The notes beneath the pieces were generated by a model. That model worked only from the letters and a program-made list of their open reading frames with translations. It ran no database searches and was not told the DNA's origin. Position numbers and translations under genes: made by a program. This document shows positions 22,935 through 33,731 of a stretch of 64,000 nucleotides of DNA, one piece after another. This DNA comes from Delphinapterus leucas (taxonomy: Eukaryota; Chordata; Mammalia; Artiodactyla; Monodontidae): the NCBI RefSeq assembly GCF_002288925.2, contig NW_022098090.1, forward strand, positions 4,135,059 through 4,199,058. Reading direction: 5' to 3'. The first letter of the stretch is position 1. Each line of letters starts with the position of its first letter.

Positions 22935-23849
22935 AGCACCCATATCAAATCTTCAACAAAATAATAGAAAAGGAAATCCAGGAGCATATTTAAAGGATGC
23001 TGACCATGCCTACCATGATCAAGTGAGGTTTATCCTGGGAATGTGAGGGTGGTTCAACATCATAAAATCAATCAACGGAACACATCACAATAAGAGAATG
23101 GAGAAAAAAAGGCCCACAGGATCAGCTCAATTGTTGCAGAAAAGGCATTTAACAAGATCCAAAGTCCTTTTATGGAAAAAAGTAAAGCACTCAGCAAACT
23201 AGGGAAAGGAGGGAACTTCCTCAACATGACAAAGGACAATTATGAAAAACTCACAGCTAACATTACATACTCACTGTCGAAAAACTGGAAGTTTTAACTG
23301 TAAGATCAAGAATAAGAAAAATATATCCACTTTCACCTCTGCTATCCTACATTGTATTAGAAGCTCTATCAGGGAAACTAGGCAAGAAGAAGAAAAGGTT
23401 TCCAAATTGAAAAGAAAGAAGTAGCAATATCTCAACTCACAGATGACATAATCACATACATATATATTAATAAAGAATCCACAAATAATACTAGACCTAA
23501 TAGATGAATTCATCAAAGTTGAAGGGTAAAAGATTCACACACAAAAGTAAGTTGTTCTTCAATACACCAGCAATGAAAATCTAGAAAAGAAATTAAGAAA
23601 ACAATTCCATTTACAATAGCATTCAAAATAATAAAATATATAGGAATACATTTAATCAAGAAGCTGAAAGATGTATACACTGAAAAACTACAAAATGATG
23701 CTGAAAAAATCGAAGACCTACAGAAATGGAAACACATTTTGGTTCTTGGATTAAAATATTTAATATTCTTAAGATGGCAATAATATCCAAAGTGATCGAC
23801 AGATTCAGTGCAATTGGTACTAATTCAGTGCAATAAAAATTCCAATGGC
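22935..23849 (+). mobile_element. L1M host element, segment 1 (ORF2 RT region)
   Basis: Diverged ORF2 RT sequence (ACCATGATCAAGTGAGGTTT, then CAATCAACGG) runs to AATTCCAATGGC (23838-23849). The same element resumes at 24770-24800 and again at 32077. In related L1s the text across these points is continuous, so the three segments are one L1M interrupted twice. No long frame survives. Confidence 0.85.
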
Positions 23850-24769
23850 TTAATAAATGAAAGGATGCTCAACATCACTAATCATTAGTGAAATGCAAAT
23901 CAAAACTACAATATGGTACCACCTCACACCAGTCAGAATGGTTATCATCAAAAAATCTACAAACAATAAATGCTGGAGAGGGTGTGGAGAAAAGAGAACC
24001 CTCTTGCACTGTTGGTGGGAATGTAAATTGATACAACCATTATGGAGAACAATATGGAAGTTCCTTAAAAAACCAAAAATAGAACCACCATGTGACCCAG
24101 CAACCCCACTACTGGGCATATACCCTGAGAAAACCATAATTCAAGAAGAGTCATGTACCACAATGTTCAGTAAAACACTATTTACAATAGCCAGGAAATG
24201 GAAGCAACCTAAGTGTCCATTGACAAATGAATGGATAAAAAAGATGTGGAACATACATACAATGGAATATTACTCAGCCATAAAAAGAAATGAAATTGAG
24301 TTATTTGTAGTGAGGTGGATGGACCTAGAGTCTGTCATACAGAGTGAAGTACGTCAGAAAGAGTAAAACAAGTACCGTATGCTAACACATATATATGGAA
24401 TCTGAAAAAAAAAAAAGGTTCTGAAGAAACTAGGAGCAGGATAGGAATAAGGACGCAGAGGTAGAGGATGGACTTGAGGACACAGGGAGGAGGAAGGGTA
24501 AGCTGGGAATAAGTGAGAGAGTGGTATGGACTTATATATACTATCAAATGTAAAATAGACAGCTAGTGGGAAGGAGATGCATAGCACAGGGAGGTCACCT
24601 TGGTACTTTGTAACCACCTGGAGGGGTGGAATAGGAAGGGTGGGAGGGAGAGGCAAGAGGGAGGAGATATGGGGATATATGTGTATGTACAGTTCATTCA
24701 CTTTGTTATGAAGCAGAAACTAACACACCATGGCAAAGCAAATATACTCCAATAAAGATGTTAAAAAAT
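23850..24769 (+). mobile_element. L1, 5'-truncated, with 12-bp TSD
   Basis: The element starts in the last third of ORF2 (GGATGCTCAACATCACTAAT) and ends at CCAATAAAGATG plus an A-rich tail. AATTCCAATGGC lies at 23838-23849 and 24770-24781. It is inserted in the old L1M host. The 3' UTR holds the usual polypurine tract (about 24620-24665). Confidence 0.93.
23857..24366 (+). pseudogene. L1 ORF2 C-terminal domain remnant
   Basis: These 169 codons of the ORF2p C terminus include the cysteine pattern [17 protein letters not shown]. They end early at a TAA (24364-24366), where sister copies have an AAA codon in KEKNKY. The normal stop is about 14 codons further on. Only the C-terminal portion was ever inserted, so it never encoded a working protein here. 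Confidence 0.9.
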
Positions 24770-24800
24770 AATTCCAATGGCCTTTTGGGGAAATGGAAAA
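24770..24800 (+). mobile_element. L1M host element, segment 2
   Basis: A 31-bp island between two insertions. AATTCCAATGGC is the TSD copy of the upstream L1, and GAAATGGAAAA (24790-24800) is the left TSD of the composite minus-strand L1. Together they read as the L1M phrase that continues at 32077. Confidence 0.8.
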
Positions 24801-25172
24801 CATTTTCTTTTTTTAAATTTATTTTTTATACAGCAGGTTTTATTAGTTATCTATTTTATACATATTAGTGTATATATGTCAATCCCAATCTCCCAATTCA
24901 TCACAACAACACCACCCCGCCACTTTCACCCCTTGGTATCCATACGTTTGTTCGCTACATCTGTGTCTCAATTTCTGCCTTGCAAATTGGTTCATCTGTA
25001 CCATTTCTCTGAATTCCACATATATGTGTTATTATACAATATTTGTTTTTATCTTTCTGACTTATTTCACTCTGTATAACAGTCTCTAAGTCCAACCATG
25101 TCTCTACAAATGACCAAGTTTCACTCCTATTTATGGCTGAGTAATATTCCATTGTATAAATGTATCACATCT

Positions 25173-25640
25173 TTTTTTTTTTTTACATCCTTATTGGAGT
25201 ATAACTGCTTTACAATGGTGTGCTAGTTTCTGCTTTATAACAAAGTGAATCAGTTATACATATACATATGTTCCCATATCTCTTCCCTCTTGCATCTCCC
25301 TCTCTCCCACCCTCCCTATCCCATCCCTCTAGGTGGTCACAAAGCACCGAGCTGATCTCCCTGTGCTATGCGGCTGCTTCCCACTAGCTATCTATTTTAT
25401 GTTTGGTAGTGTATATATGTCCATGGCACTCTCTCGCTTTGTCACAGCTTACCCTTCCCCCTCCCTATATCCTCAAGTCCATTCTCTATAGGTCTGTGTC
25501 TTTATTCCTGTCTTACCCCTAGGTTCTTCATGACATTTTTATCTTAAATTCCATATATATATGTTAGCATATGGTATTTGTCTTTCTCTTTCTGACTTAC
25601 TTCACTCTGTATGACAGACTCTAGGTCCATCCACCTCATA
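25173..25640 (-). mobile_element. Nested L1 3' UTR fragment with 11-bp TSD
   Basis: An L1 3' end starts in a T run at 25173 (ACATCCTTATTGGAGTATAA) and stops near 25640, in the ORF2 C-terminal codons. TATCACATCTT occurs at 25163-25173 and 25641-25651. Outside it the outer L1 3' region is continuous. Confidence 0.9.
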
Positions 25641-25829
25641 TATCACATCTTCTTTATCCATTAATCTGTTGATGTGCATTTAGGTTGCTTCGATGACCTA
25701 GCTATTGTAAATAGTGCTGAAATGAACATTGGGGTGTATGTGTCTTTTTGAATTATAGTTTTCTGTGGGTATATGCCCATTAGTGGGATTGCTGGGTCAT
25801 ATGGTAGTTCTGTTTTTAGTTTTTTTTTA

Positions 25830-26200
25830 AACATCTTAATTAGAGTATAATTGCTTTACAATGGTGTGTCAGTTACTGCTTTATAACAAAGTGAATCAGT
25901 TATACATATACATATGTCCCCATATCTCTTCCCTCTTGCATCTCCCTCCCTCCCACCCTCCCTATCCCACCCCTCTAGGTGGTCACAAAGCACCGAGCTG
26001 ATCTCCCTGTGCTATGCGGCTGCTTCCCACTAGCTATCTATTTTACATTTGGTAGTGTATGTATGTCGATGACACTCTCTCACTTTGTCTCAGCTTACCC
26101 ATCCTCCTCCCCATATCCTCAAGTCTATTCTCTAGTAGGTCTGCATCTTTATTCCCATCTGGCCCCTATGTTCTTCTGACCATTTTCTTTTTTTTTTTTT
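25830..26200 (-). mobile_element. Third nested L1 3' end (3' UTR)
   Basis: After TTCTGTTTTTAG of the outer L1, a T run and AACATCTTAATTAGAGTATA begin a fresh L1 3' UTR. This repeats the same region seen at 25173-25640. It leads directly into ORF2 from 26201 on the minus strand. No right-hand TSD or return to the outer element was found. Confidence 0.8.
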
Positions 26201-26421
26201 TTAGATTCCATATATATGTGTTAGCATACAATATTTGTTTTTCTCTTTCTGACTTGCTTCACTCTGTATGACAGTCTCTAAGTCCATCCACCTCACTACA
26301 AATAATTCAGTTTCATTCATTTTTATGGCTGAGTAATATTCCATTGTATATGTATGCCACAACTTCTTTATCCATTCATCTGTTGATGGACACTTAGGTT
26401 GCTTCCATGTCCTGGCTATTG

Positions 26422-26546
26422 TAAATAGAGCTGCAATGAACATTTTGGTAAATGACTCTTTTTGAATTATGGTTTTCTTAGGGTATGTGCCCAGTAGTGG
26501 GATTGCTGGGTCATATGGTAGTTCTATTTGTAGTTTTTTAGGGAAC
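26422..26546 (-). repeat. Left copy of the 125-bp duplication at the assembly gap
   Basis: This 125-bp L1 ORF2 segment reappears at 26647-26771 with one mismatch (TTAGGGAAC here, TTAAGGAAC there). The two copies abut the run of N on either side. Confidence 0.95.
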
Positions 26547-26646
26547 NNNNNNNNNNNNNNNNNNNNNNNNNNNNNNNNNNNNNNNNNNNNNNNNNNNNNN
26601 NNNNNNNNNNNNNNNNNNNNNNNNNNNNNNNNNNNNNNNNNNNNNN
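26547..26646. other. Assembly gap of exactly 100 N
   Basis: One hundred N bases, the usual placeholder for a gap of unknown size. It lies inside L1 ORF2 and between near-identical 125-bp copies. Confidence 0.99.
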
Positions 26647-26771
26647 TAAATAGAGCTGCAATGAACATTTTGGTAAATGACTCTTTTTGAATTATGGTTT
26701 TCTTAGGGTATGTGCCCAGTAGTGGGATTGCTGGGTCATATGGTAGTTCTATTTGTAGTTTTTTAAGGAAC
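26647..26771 (-). repeat. Right copy of the 125-bp duplication at the assembly gap
   Basis: It differs from 26422-26546 at one base and continues into normal ORF2 sequence (CTCAATACTGTTCTCC). It is probably the same genomic bases assembled twice. Confidence 0.95.
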
Positions 26772-29700
26772 CTCAATACTGTTCTCCATAGTGGCTGTAT
26801 CAGTTTACATTCCCACCAACAGGGCAAGAGAGTTCCCTTTTCGCCACATCCTCTCCAGCATTTGTTGTTTGTAGATTTTCTGATGACGCCCATTCTAATG
26901 GGTGTGAGGTTATACCTCATTATAGTTTTGATTTGCATTTCTCTAATAGTTAGTGATGTTGAGCAGATTTTAATGTGCCTCTTGGCCATCTCTATGTCTT
27001 CTTTGTAGAAATGTCTATTTAGGACTTCTGTACATTTTTTGATTGGGTTGTTTGCTTTTTTAATAGTAAGCTGCATGAGCTGTTATATATTGTGGAGATT
27101 AATCCTTTGTCTGTTGATTTGTTTACAAATATTTGCTCCCATTCTAAGGGTTGTCTTTTCGTCTTGTTTATAGTTTCCTTTGCTGTGAAAAAGCGTTTAA
27201 GTTTCATTACGTCCTGTCTCTTTATTTTTGTTGTTATTTCCATTGCTCTAGGAGTTGGATCAAAAAAGATCTTGCTGTGATTTTTGTCAGAGTGTTCTTC
27301 TTATGTTTTCCTCTAAGAGTTTTCTACTGTTCGGTCTTACATTTAAGTCTTTAATCCATTTTGAGTTTATTTCTGTGTATGGTGTTAAGGAGTGTTCTAA
27401 TATCATTCTTTTATATATAGCTGCCCAGTTATCCCAGCAGCAGTTAATGAAGAGACTATCCATTCTCCACTGTAGATCCTTGCCTCCTCTGTCATAGATT
27501 AGTTGACCATACGTGCGTGGCTTTATCTCTGGACTTTCTATCTTGTTCCATTGACCTATATTTCTGTTTTTGTGTCAGTATCACATTGTCTTTATAACTG
27601 TAGCTTTGTAGTATAGTCTGAAGTCAAGGAGTCTGATTCCTCCATCTCTGTTTTTTTTTTTTTCCCTCAAGTTTGCTTTAGCTCTTTTGGGTCTTTTGTG
27701 TCTTCATACAAATTTTAAGATTTTTTGTTCTACTTCTGTAAAAAATGCCATTGTTAATTTGATAGGGATTGCATTGAATCTGTAGATTGCTTTGGGAAGT
27801 ATAGTCATTTTCACAATATTAGTTCTTCTAATCCAAGAACATGGTATATATCTCCATCTGTTTGTGTCGTCTTTGATTTCTTTCATTAGTGTTTTATAGT
27901 TTCCTGAGTATAGATCTTTTGTGTCCTTAGGTAGGTTTATTCGTAGTTATTTAATTCCTTTTGTTGCAATGGTGAATGGGAGTGTTTTCTTAATTTCACT
28001 TTCAGATTTTTCATCATTAGTGTATAGGAATGCAAGAGATTTCTGTGCATGAATTTTGTATCCTGCAACTTTACCAAATTCTTTGATTAGCTCTAATAGT
28101 TTTCTGGTGACATCTTTAGGAATCTATGTATAGTAACATGTCATTGACAAACAGTGATAGTTTTACTTCTTCTTTTCCAGTTTGTATTCCTTTTATTTCT
28201 TTTTCTTCTCTGATTGCCGTGGCTAGGACTTCCAAAATTATGTTGAATAATAGTTGTGAGAGTGAACATCCTTGTCTTCTTCCTGATCTTAGAGGAAATG
28301 TATTCAGTTTTTCACCATTGAAAATGATGTTTCCTGTGTGTTTGTTGTATATGGCCTTTATTATGTTGAGGTAGATTCCCTCTATGACCACTTTCTGGAG
28401 AGTTTTTATCATAAATAAGTGTTGAATTTTGCAAAAAGCTTTTTCTGCATCTTTTGATATGATCATATGTTTTTTATTTTTCAATTTGTTACTGTGGTGT
28501 ATCACATTGATTGATTTCCCTATATTGAAGAATCCTTGCAACCCTGGGATAAATCCCACTTATTCCCAGTGTTTGACCCTTTTAATATATTGCTGGATCC
28601 TCTTTGCTAGTATTTTGTTCAGGATTTTTGCATCTATATTCAACAGGGATGTTGGTCTGTATTTTTCTTTTGTTGTATTATCTCTGTCTGGTTTTCGTAT
28701 CTGTGTGATGGTGGCCTCATAGAATGAGTTTGGGAGTGTTCCTTCTTCTTCAATTTTTTGGAAGAGTTTGAGAAGGAAAGGTGTTAGCTCTTCTCTAAAT
28801 GTTTAATAGAATTCACCTGTGAAACCATCTGGTCCTGGACTTTTCTTAGTTGGAAGATTTTTAATCACAGTTTCAATTTCATTACTTGTGATTGGTCTGT
28901 TCATATTTTTTATTTCTCCCTGGTTCAGTCATTGAAGGTTATACCTTTCTAAGAATTTGTCCATTTTTTCCAGGTTGTCCATTTTATTGGAATAGAGTTG
29001 CTTGTAGTAGTCTCTTATGATGCTGTATATTTCCACGGTGTCCATTGTAACTTCTCCTTTTTCATTTCTGGTTTTTTTGATTTGACTCCTCTCCTTCTTT
29101 TTCTTGTTGAGTCTCGCTAAAGGTTTATCAATTTTGTTTATGTTCTCAAAGAACCTGCTTTAATTTTACTGATATTTGCTATGGTTTTCTTTGTTTCTAT
29201 TTCATTTATTTTTGCTCTGATCTTTATGATTTCTTTCCTTCTACTAACTTTGGGTTTTGTTTGTTCTTCTTTCACTAGTTCCCTTAGGTGTAACGTGAGA
29301 TTGTTTATCTGAGATTTTTCTTTTTCAGGGGTAGGATTGTATTGCTGTAAACTTCCCGCTTAGAACCATTTTTTCTGCAGCCCATAAGTTTTGTATCATC
29401 ATGTTTTCATTGTCATTTGTCTCTAGGGTTTATTTTTTTATTTCTACTTTGACTTCTTCAGTGATCTCTTGGTTATTTAGTAAAGTATCGTTTAGCCTCC
29501 ATGTGTTTGTGTTTTTTACGGTTTTTTCCTCTGTAATTTATTTCTAATATCATAGTGTTGATTTGGAAAAGATGCTTGGTATGACTTCACTTTTCTTAAA
29601 ATTACTGAGGCTTGATTTGTGACCCAAGATGTGATCTATCCTAGAGAATATTCCATGTGCACTTGAGAACAATGTATAATCTGCAGTTTTCGGATGGAAT

Positions 29701-30294
29701 GTGCTGTAAATCTATCTGGTCCAATGTGTCATTTAAAGCCTGTGTTTCCTTATTAATTTTCTGTCTGGATGATCTGTCCATTGGTGTAAATGAGGTGTTA
29801 AGGTTTCCCAGTATTATTGTGTTACTGTCACTTTCATCTTTTATAGCTGTTAGCATTTATCTTATATATTGAGGTGCTCCTATGTTGGGTACATATATAT
29901 TTATAATTGTTATATATTCTTGGATTGATCACTTGATCATTATGTAGTGTCCTTCCTTGTCTCGTGTAACCTTCTTTATTTTAAAGTCTATTTTATCTGA
30001 TATGAGTATTGCTACTCCAGCTTTCTTTTGATTTCCATTTACATGGAATATCTTTTTCCATCCCCTCACTTTCAGGCTGCATGTGTCCCTAGGTCTGAAG
30101 TGGGTCTCTTGTAGACAGAATATATATGGATCTTGTTTTTGTATCCATTCAGTGACCCTCTGTCTTTTGGTTGTAGCAGTTAATCCATTCACATTTAAGG
30201 TAATTATCAATATGTATGTTCTTATTACCATTTTGTTAACTGTTTTGCATTTGTTTTTGTAGGTCCTTTTTCTTCACTTGTTTCCCACTTAGAG

Positions 30295-31245
30295 AAGTTC
30301 CTTTAGTATTTGTTGTAGAGCTGGTTTGGTGGTGCTGAATTCTCTTATCTTTTGCTTGTCTGCAAAGCTTTGTATTTCACCACTGAATCTGAATGAGATC
30401 CTTGCTGGGTAATCTTGGTTGTAGGTTCTTCCCTTTCATCACTTTAAATATATCATGCCACTCCCTTCTGGCTTGTAGAGTTTCAGCTGAGAAATCAACT
30501 GTTAACCTTATGGGAGTTCCCTTGTATGTTTTTTGTCATTTTCCCCTTGTTGCTTTTAATAATTATTCTTTGTTTTTAATTTTTGTCAATTTGATTACTG
30601 TGTGTCTCGGCAAGTTTACCCTTGGGTTTAGCCTGCCTGAGACTCTCTGAACTTCCTGGACTTAGGTCATTATTTCCTTTCCCATGTTAGGGAAATTTTC
30701 CACTATAATCACTTCTAATATTTTCTCAGGTCCTTTCTCTCTCTCTTCTCCTTCTGGGACCCCTATTATGTGAATGTTGGTGCATTTAATGTTGTCCCAG
30801 AGGTCTCTTACACTGTCTTCTTTTCTTTTGCTTATTTTTTTCTTTATTCTGTTCCATGGCAGTGAATTCCACCATACTGTCTTCCATGGCACTTATCTGT
30901 TCTTCTGCCTCAGTTATTCTGGTATTGATTACTTCCAGTGTATTTTTCATTTCAGTTATTGTATTGTTTATCTCTGTTTGTTTGTTCATTAATTCTTCTA
31001 GGTGTTTGTTCTTTAATTCTTCTAGGTCTTTGTTAAACATTTCTTTCATCTTCTTGATCTTTGCCTCCATTCTTTTTCCAACATCCTGTATCATCTTCAC
31101 TATCATTATTATGAATTATTTTTCTGGAAGGTTGCCTATCTACACTTCCTTTAATTGTTTTTCTGGTGTTTTATATTCTTCCTTCATCCTCCTCTGCCTT
31201 TTCATTTTTCTAGCTTTCTGTGAATGTGGTTTTCATTCCACAGGC
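30295..31245 (-). pseudogene. L1 ORF1 remnant of the composite minus-strand L1
   Basis: On the minus strand 30786-31106 encodes about 106 residues of ORF1p coiled coil, including the repeated ELKNKHLEELMNKQTEINN, which shows a short internal duplication of the LEELKNKH unit. A second frame (30662-30892) carries the RRM start (NIHIIGVPEGEE). The C-terminal domain is recognisable as DNA down to about 30295. Frames are split, so no full protein is possible. Confidence 0.85.
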
Positions 31246-32062
31246 TGCAAGATTGTAGTTCTTCTTGCTTCTGCTGTCTGCTATCTTGTGGATGAAGCTA
31301 TCTAAGAGACTTGTACAAGCTTCCTGATGGGAGGACCTGGTGGTGTGTAGAGCTGGTTGTTGCTCTGGTGGGCAGAGCTCAGCAAAACTTTAATCCACTT
31401 GTCTGCTGATGGGTGGGTCTGAGTTCCCTCCCTGTTGGTTGTTTGGCCTGATGTGACCCAGCACTAGAGACTACTGGCTCTTTGGTGGGGCTAATGGTGG
31501 CATCTGGGAGGGCTCAGGCCAAGGAGTACTTCCCAGAACTTCTGCTGCCAGTGTCTTTTTTCCCATGGTGAGCCACAGACACCTGCCTCTGCAGGAGACC
31601 CTCCAACACTAGCAGGTATGTCTGATTCAGTCTCCTATGGGGTCACTGCTCCTTCCCCTTGGTTCCTGATGCACACCCTAATTTGTGTGTCCCCTCCAAG
31701 TGTGGAGTCTGTTTCCATTACTCCTGTTGAAGTCCTGTAATCAAATCCTGTTAGCCTTCAAGGCCTGATTCTCTGGGAATTCCTCCTCCCATTGCCAGAC
31801 CCCCAGGTGGTGAAGCCTGATATGGTGCTCAGAACCTTTACTCCAGTGGGTGGACTTCTGTGGTATAATTGTTCTCCACTTTGTGAGTCACCCACTCAGC
31901 AGTTATGGGGTTTGGCTTTTTGTGATTGTGTGCCTTCTACCATCTCATTGTGGCTTCTCCTTTGTCTTTGGATGTGGGGTGGTTTTTTCGTGAGTTCCAA
32001 TGTCTTCCTGTTGATGATTGTTCAGCAGTTAGTTGTGATTCCAGTGCTCTCCCAAGAGGGCT
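31246..32062 (-). promoter_or_regulatory. L1 5' UTR (old subfamily) of the composite element
   Basis: Reading inward from 32062, the inverted CAACTAACTGCTGAACAATC phrase and CACATCCAAAGACAAAGGAG match the 5' UTR at 8440-8560. It would have held the internal RNA polymerase II promoter. It begins a few tens of bases short of the 8400 copy. Confidence 0.75.
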
Positions 32063-32076
32063 AGACATTATATTGA

Positions 32077-33705
32077 GAAATGGAAAAGTCGATCCTCAAA
32101 TTTATGTGACAATTTTGAAAAAGAAGAACAAAACTGGAGGACTCACATTTCCCAATTTTGAAACTTAATGCAAAGACACTGTAATCAAAACAAAGCAGTA
32201 CCAACATGAGGATAGACATATAGAACAATGGAATATAATTGAGAGTCCAGAAATAAATTCATACATTTATGGCCAGTTGATTTTTGAAAAATGTGCCAAT
32301 TCCACTCACCAGAAAAAGAATAGTCTCTTCAACAAATGGTAAATGGGATGACTGGATATCAACCTGCAAACCAAAATGAAGTTGGACCACTTCTTTACAC
32401 CATATAAAAAATAACTCAAAATGGATCAAGGACACAAATATAGGAACAAAAATCATAAAACTCCTAGAAGAAAGCATAGGTCAAATCAACATGACCTTGG
32501 ATTTTTCAACAGTTTCTTAGCTATGACACCAAAAGCATGAACAACAAAAGAAAAAAAATTTATATAAATCGGACCTTGTCAACATTAGAAAATTTTGTGC
32601 ATCAAAGTACATGATCAAGAATGTGAAAAGACAACATACAGAATGTGAGAAAAAGTTTGTAAACCATATATGTAATGAGTCTAATATTCAGAATATATAA
32701 AGAACTTAACAACACAAAAACAAAAAGACAACCCAGTTAAAAATGAGCAAGTCCAAATTACATATTTGGACTTGTCCAAATTACATATACAATGGCCAAA
32801 ATTACATATTTGTAATTTGTCCAAATTACATATACAATGGCCAAAATTACATATACAATGTAATTTGTCCAAATTACATATACAATGGCCAAAAAAAAAA
32901 ACTCTAAACCTGAAAACATACTCAATATCATTGGTTATTTGGGAAATCCAAATCCAAACCACAATGAAGTGCCACTTTTCACACATTAGGATGGCTATAA
33001 TTTTTAAAAATGGAAAATAATAAGTATTGGAAAGGATGGAGGAATTGGAACCCTCATACATTGTTGGTGGGAATGTAAAATGATTCAGATTCTGTGGGAA
33101 ACAGTTTTGCATTTCCTCAAAAAGATAAACATAAAATTATCATAAGACCCAGAAATTCCACTCCTTACATATGTATATACCCAAAATAATGGGAAAGAAG
33201 TACTAAAACAAGTACATGTACGCTCTCGTTCATAAGCAGCACTATACACAATAGTCAAAGTCTGGAAACAGCTCAAATGTCTATTAAAGGATAAATGGAT
33301 AAATTGTGGTGTGTGTGTATAATGGAAAATTATTTACTCATTAAAATAAGATAGCACTAATACATGCTACAATGTGAATGAATCTCCAAAAACATGATGT
33401 GAAGTGAAAGACAAATATAAAAGGTTACATATTGTATGATTCTGCTTATATGGAATATCCAGATAGGTACTTCTATAAAAGTAGAACACAGACTGGTGTT
33501 TTCCGGGGACCAGGGTAAAGGGGAGATGGGAAGAAACTGTTTAAATTGTGTAGAATTTTACCTTGGAGTGATGGAAATACTTTGGAACTAGATAAAAGTG
33601 GTGGTTTTACAGACAAAGAACGGACTAAATGCAACAGAAATATTAATTTTAATTTATGTGGATTTTACTTCAATAATTTGTAACATATAAAAACATATAA
33701 TAAAA
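32077..33705 (+). mobile_element. L1M host element, segment 3 (ORF2 C terminus and 3' end)
   Basis: The L1M resumes with GAAATGGAAAAGTCGATCCT and continues through AAGAACAAAACTGGAGGACT, AAATGGATCAAGGACACAAA and GTTGGTGGGAATGTAAAATG to a degraded 3' end near 33700. It has no long frame. It holds a short tandem repeat at 32750-32890 and ends where the next full-length L1 starts. Confidence 0.85.
32750..32890 (+). repeat. Minisatellite-like tandem repeat, about 45-48 bp period, three units
   Basis: CCAAATTACATATACAATGG occurs exactly at 32776, 32821 and 32869, with partial units between. AATTTGTCCAAATT segments add local inverted symmetry. It expanded from the ORF2 sequence around a CATATACAATGGCC segment of the host L1M. 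Confidence 0.9.
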
Positions 33706-33718
33706 CTGCTGAGGAGCT

Positions 33719-33731
33719 TCAAGATGGTGGA
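33719..33731 (+). promoter_or_regulatory. YY1-like motif at the L1 5' end
   Basis: TCAAGATGGTGG lies at the first bases of the element, as in human L1, where YY1 positions transcription start. Function here is inferred. Confidence 0.45.

Larger units (their letters stand above)
26201..30231 (-). pseudogene. L1 ORF2 remnant of the composite minus-strand L1
   Basis: ORF2 starts at 30231 (MVIRTYILII). The endonuclease N terminus is open for about 100 codons (29929-30231) and keeps NVNGL and the catalytic-Glu motif QETHF. At 29641-29856 the GDFNT motif reads GNLNTS, losing its Asp. An RT block at 28116-28559 keeps SKDAEKAF and [10 protein letters not shown], but motif C is FVNDM instead of FADDM. 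Short C-terminal blocks follow at 27704-27886 and 27019-27243. The last block, 26201-27076, spans the 100-N gap and contains the cysteine motif [17 protein letters not shown]. Many frame breaks separate the blocks. It is dead. Confidence 0.9.
24801..32076 (-). mobile_element. Composite minus-strand L1 between 11-bp TSDs
   Basis: GAAATGGAAAA occurs at 24790-24800 and 32077-32087, and host L1M reads across once the insert is removed. The left end is an L1 3' end of one family (CAGCAGGTTTTATTAG after a T run, 24806-25162 and 25652-25829). It is interrupted by a second L1 3' end (25173-25640). At 25830 a third L1 3' end begins and runs without an obvious break through ORF2, ORF1 and a 5' UTR ending near 32062. 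The outer element should own the 5' end, so the interior is probably a mosaic of two same-strand L1s whose junction I cannot place. Confidence 0.82.

Noticed and set aside
26201..27076. 291-codon frame on the minus strand as one protein
   Set aside because: It spans 100 N and a duplicated 125-bp segment; its apparent length is an assembly effect on L1 ORF2 sequence.
32750..32890. CRISPR-like repeat array
   Set aside because: Only three irregular units, spacers made of partial repeats, and a vertebrate L1 context. It is a tandem repeat.
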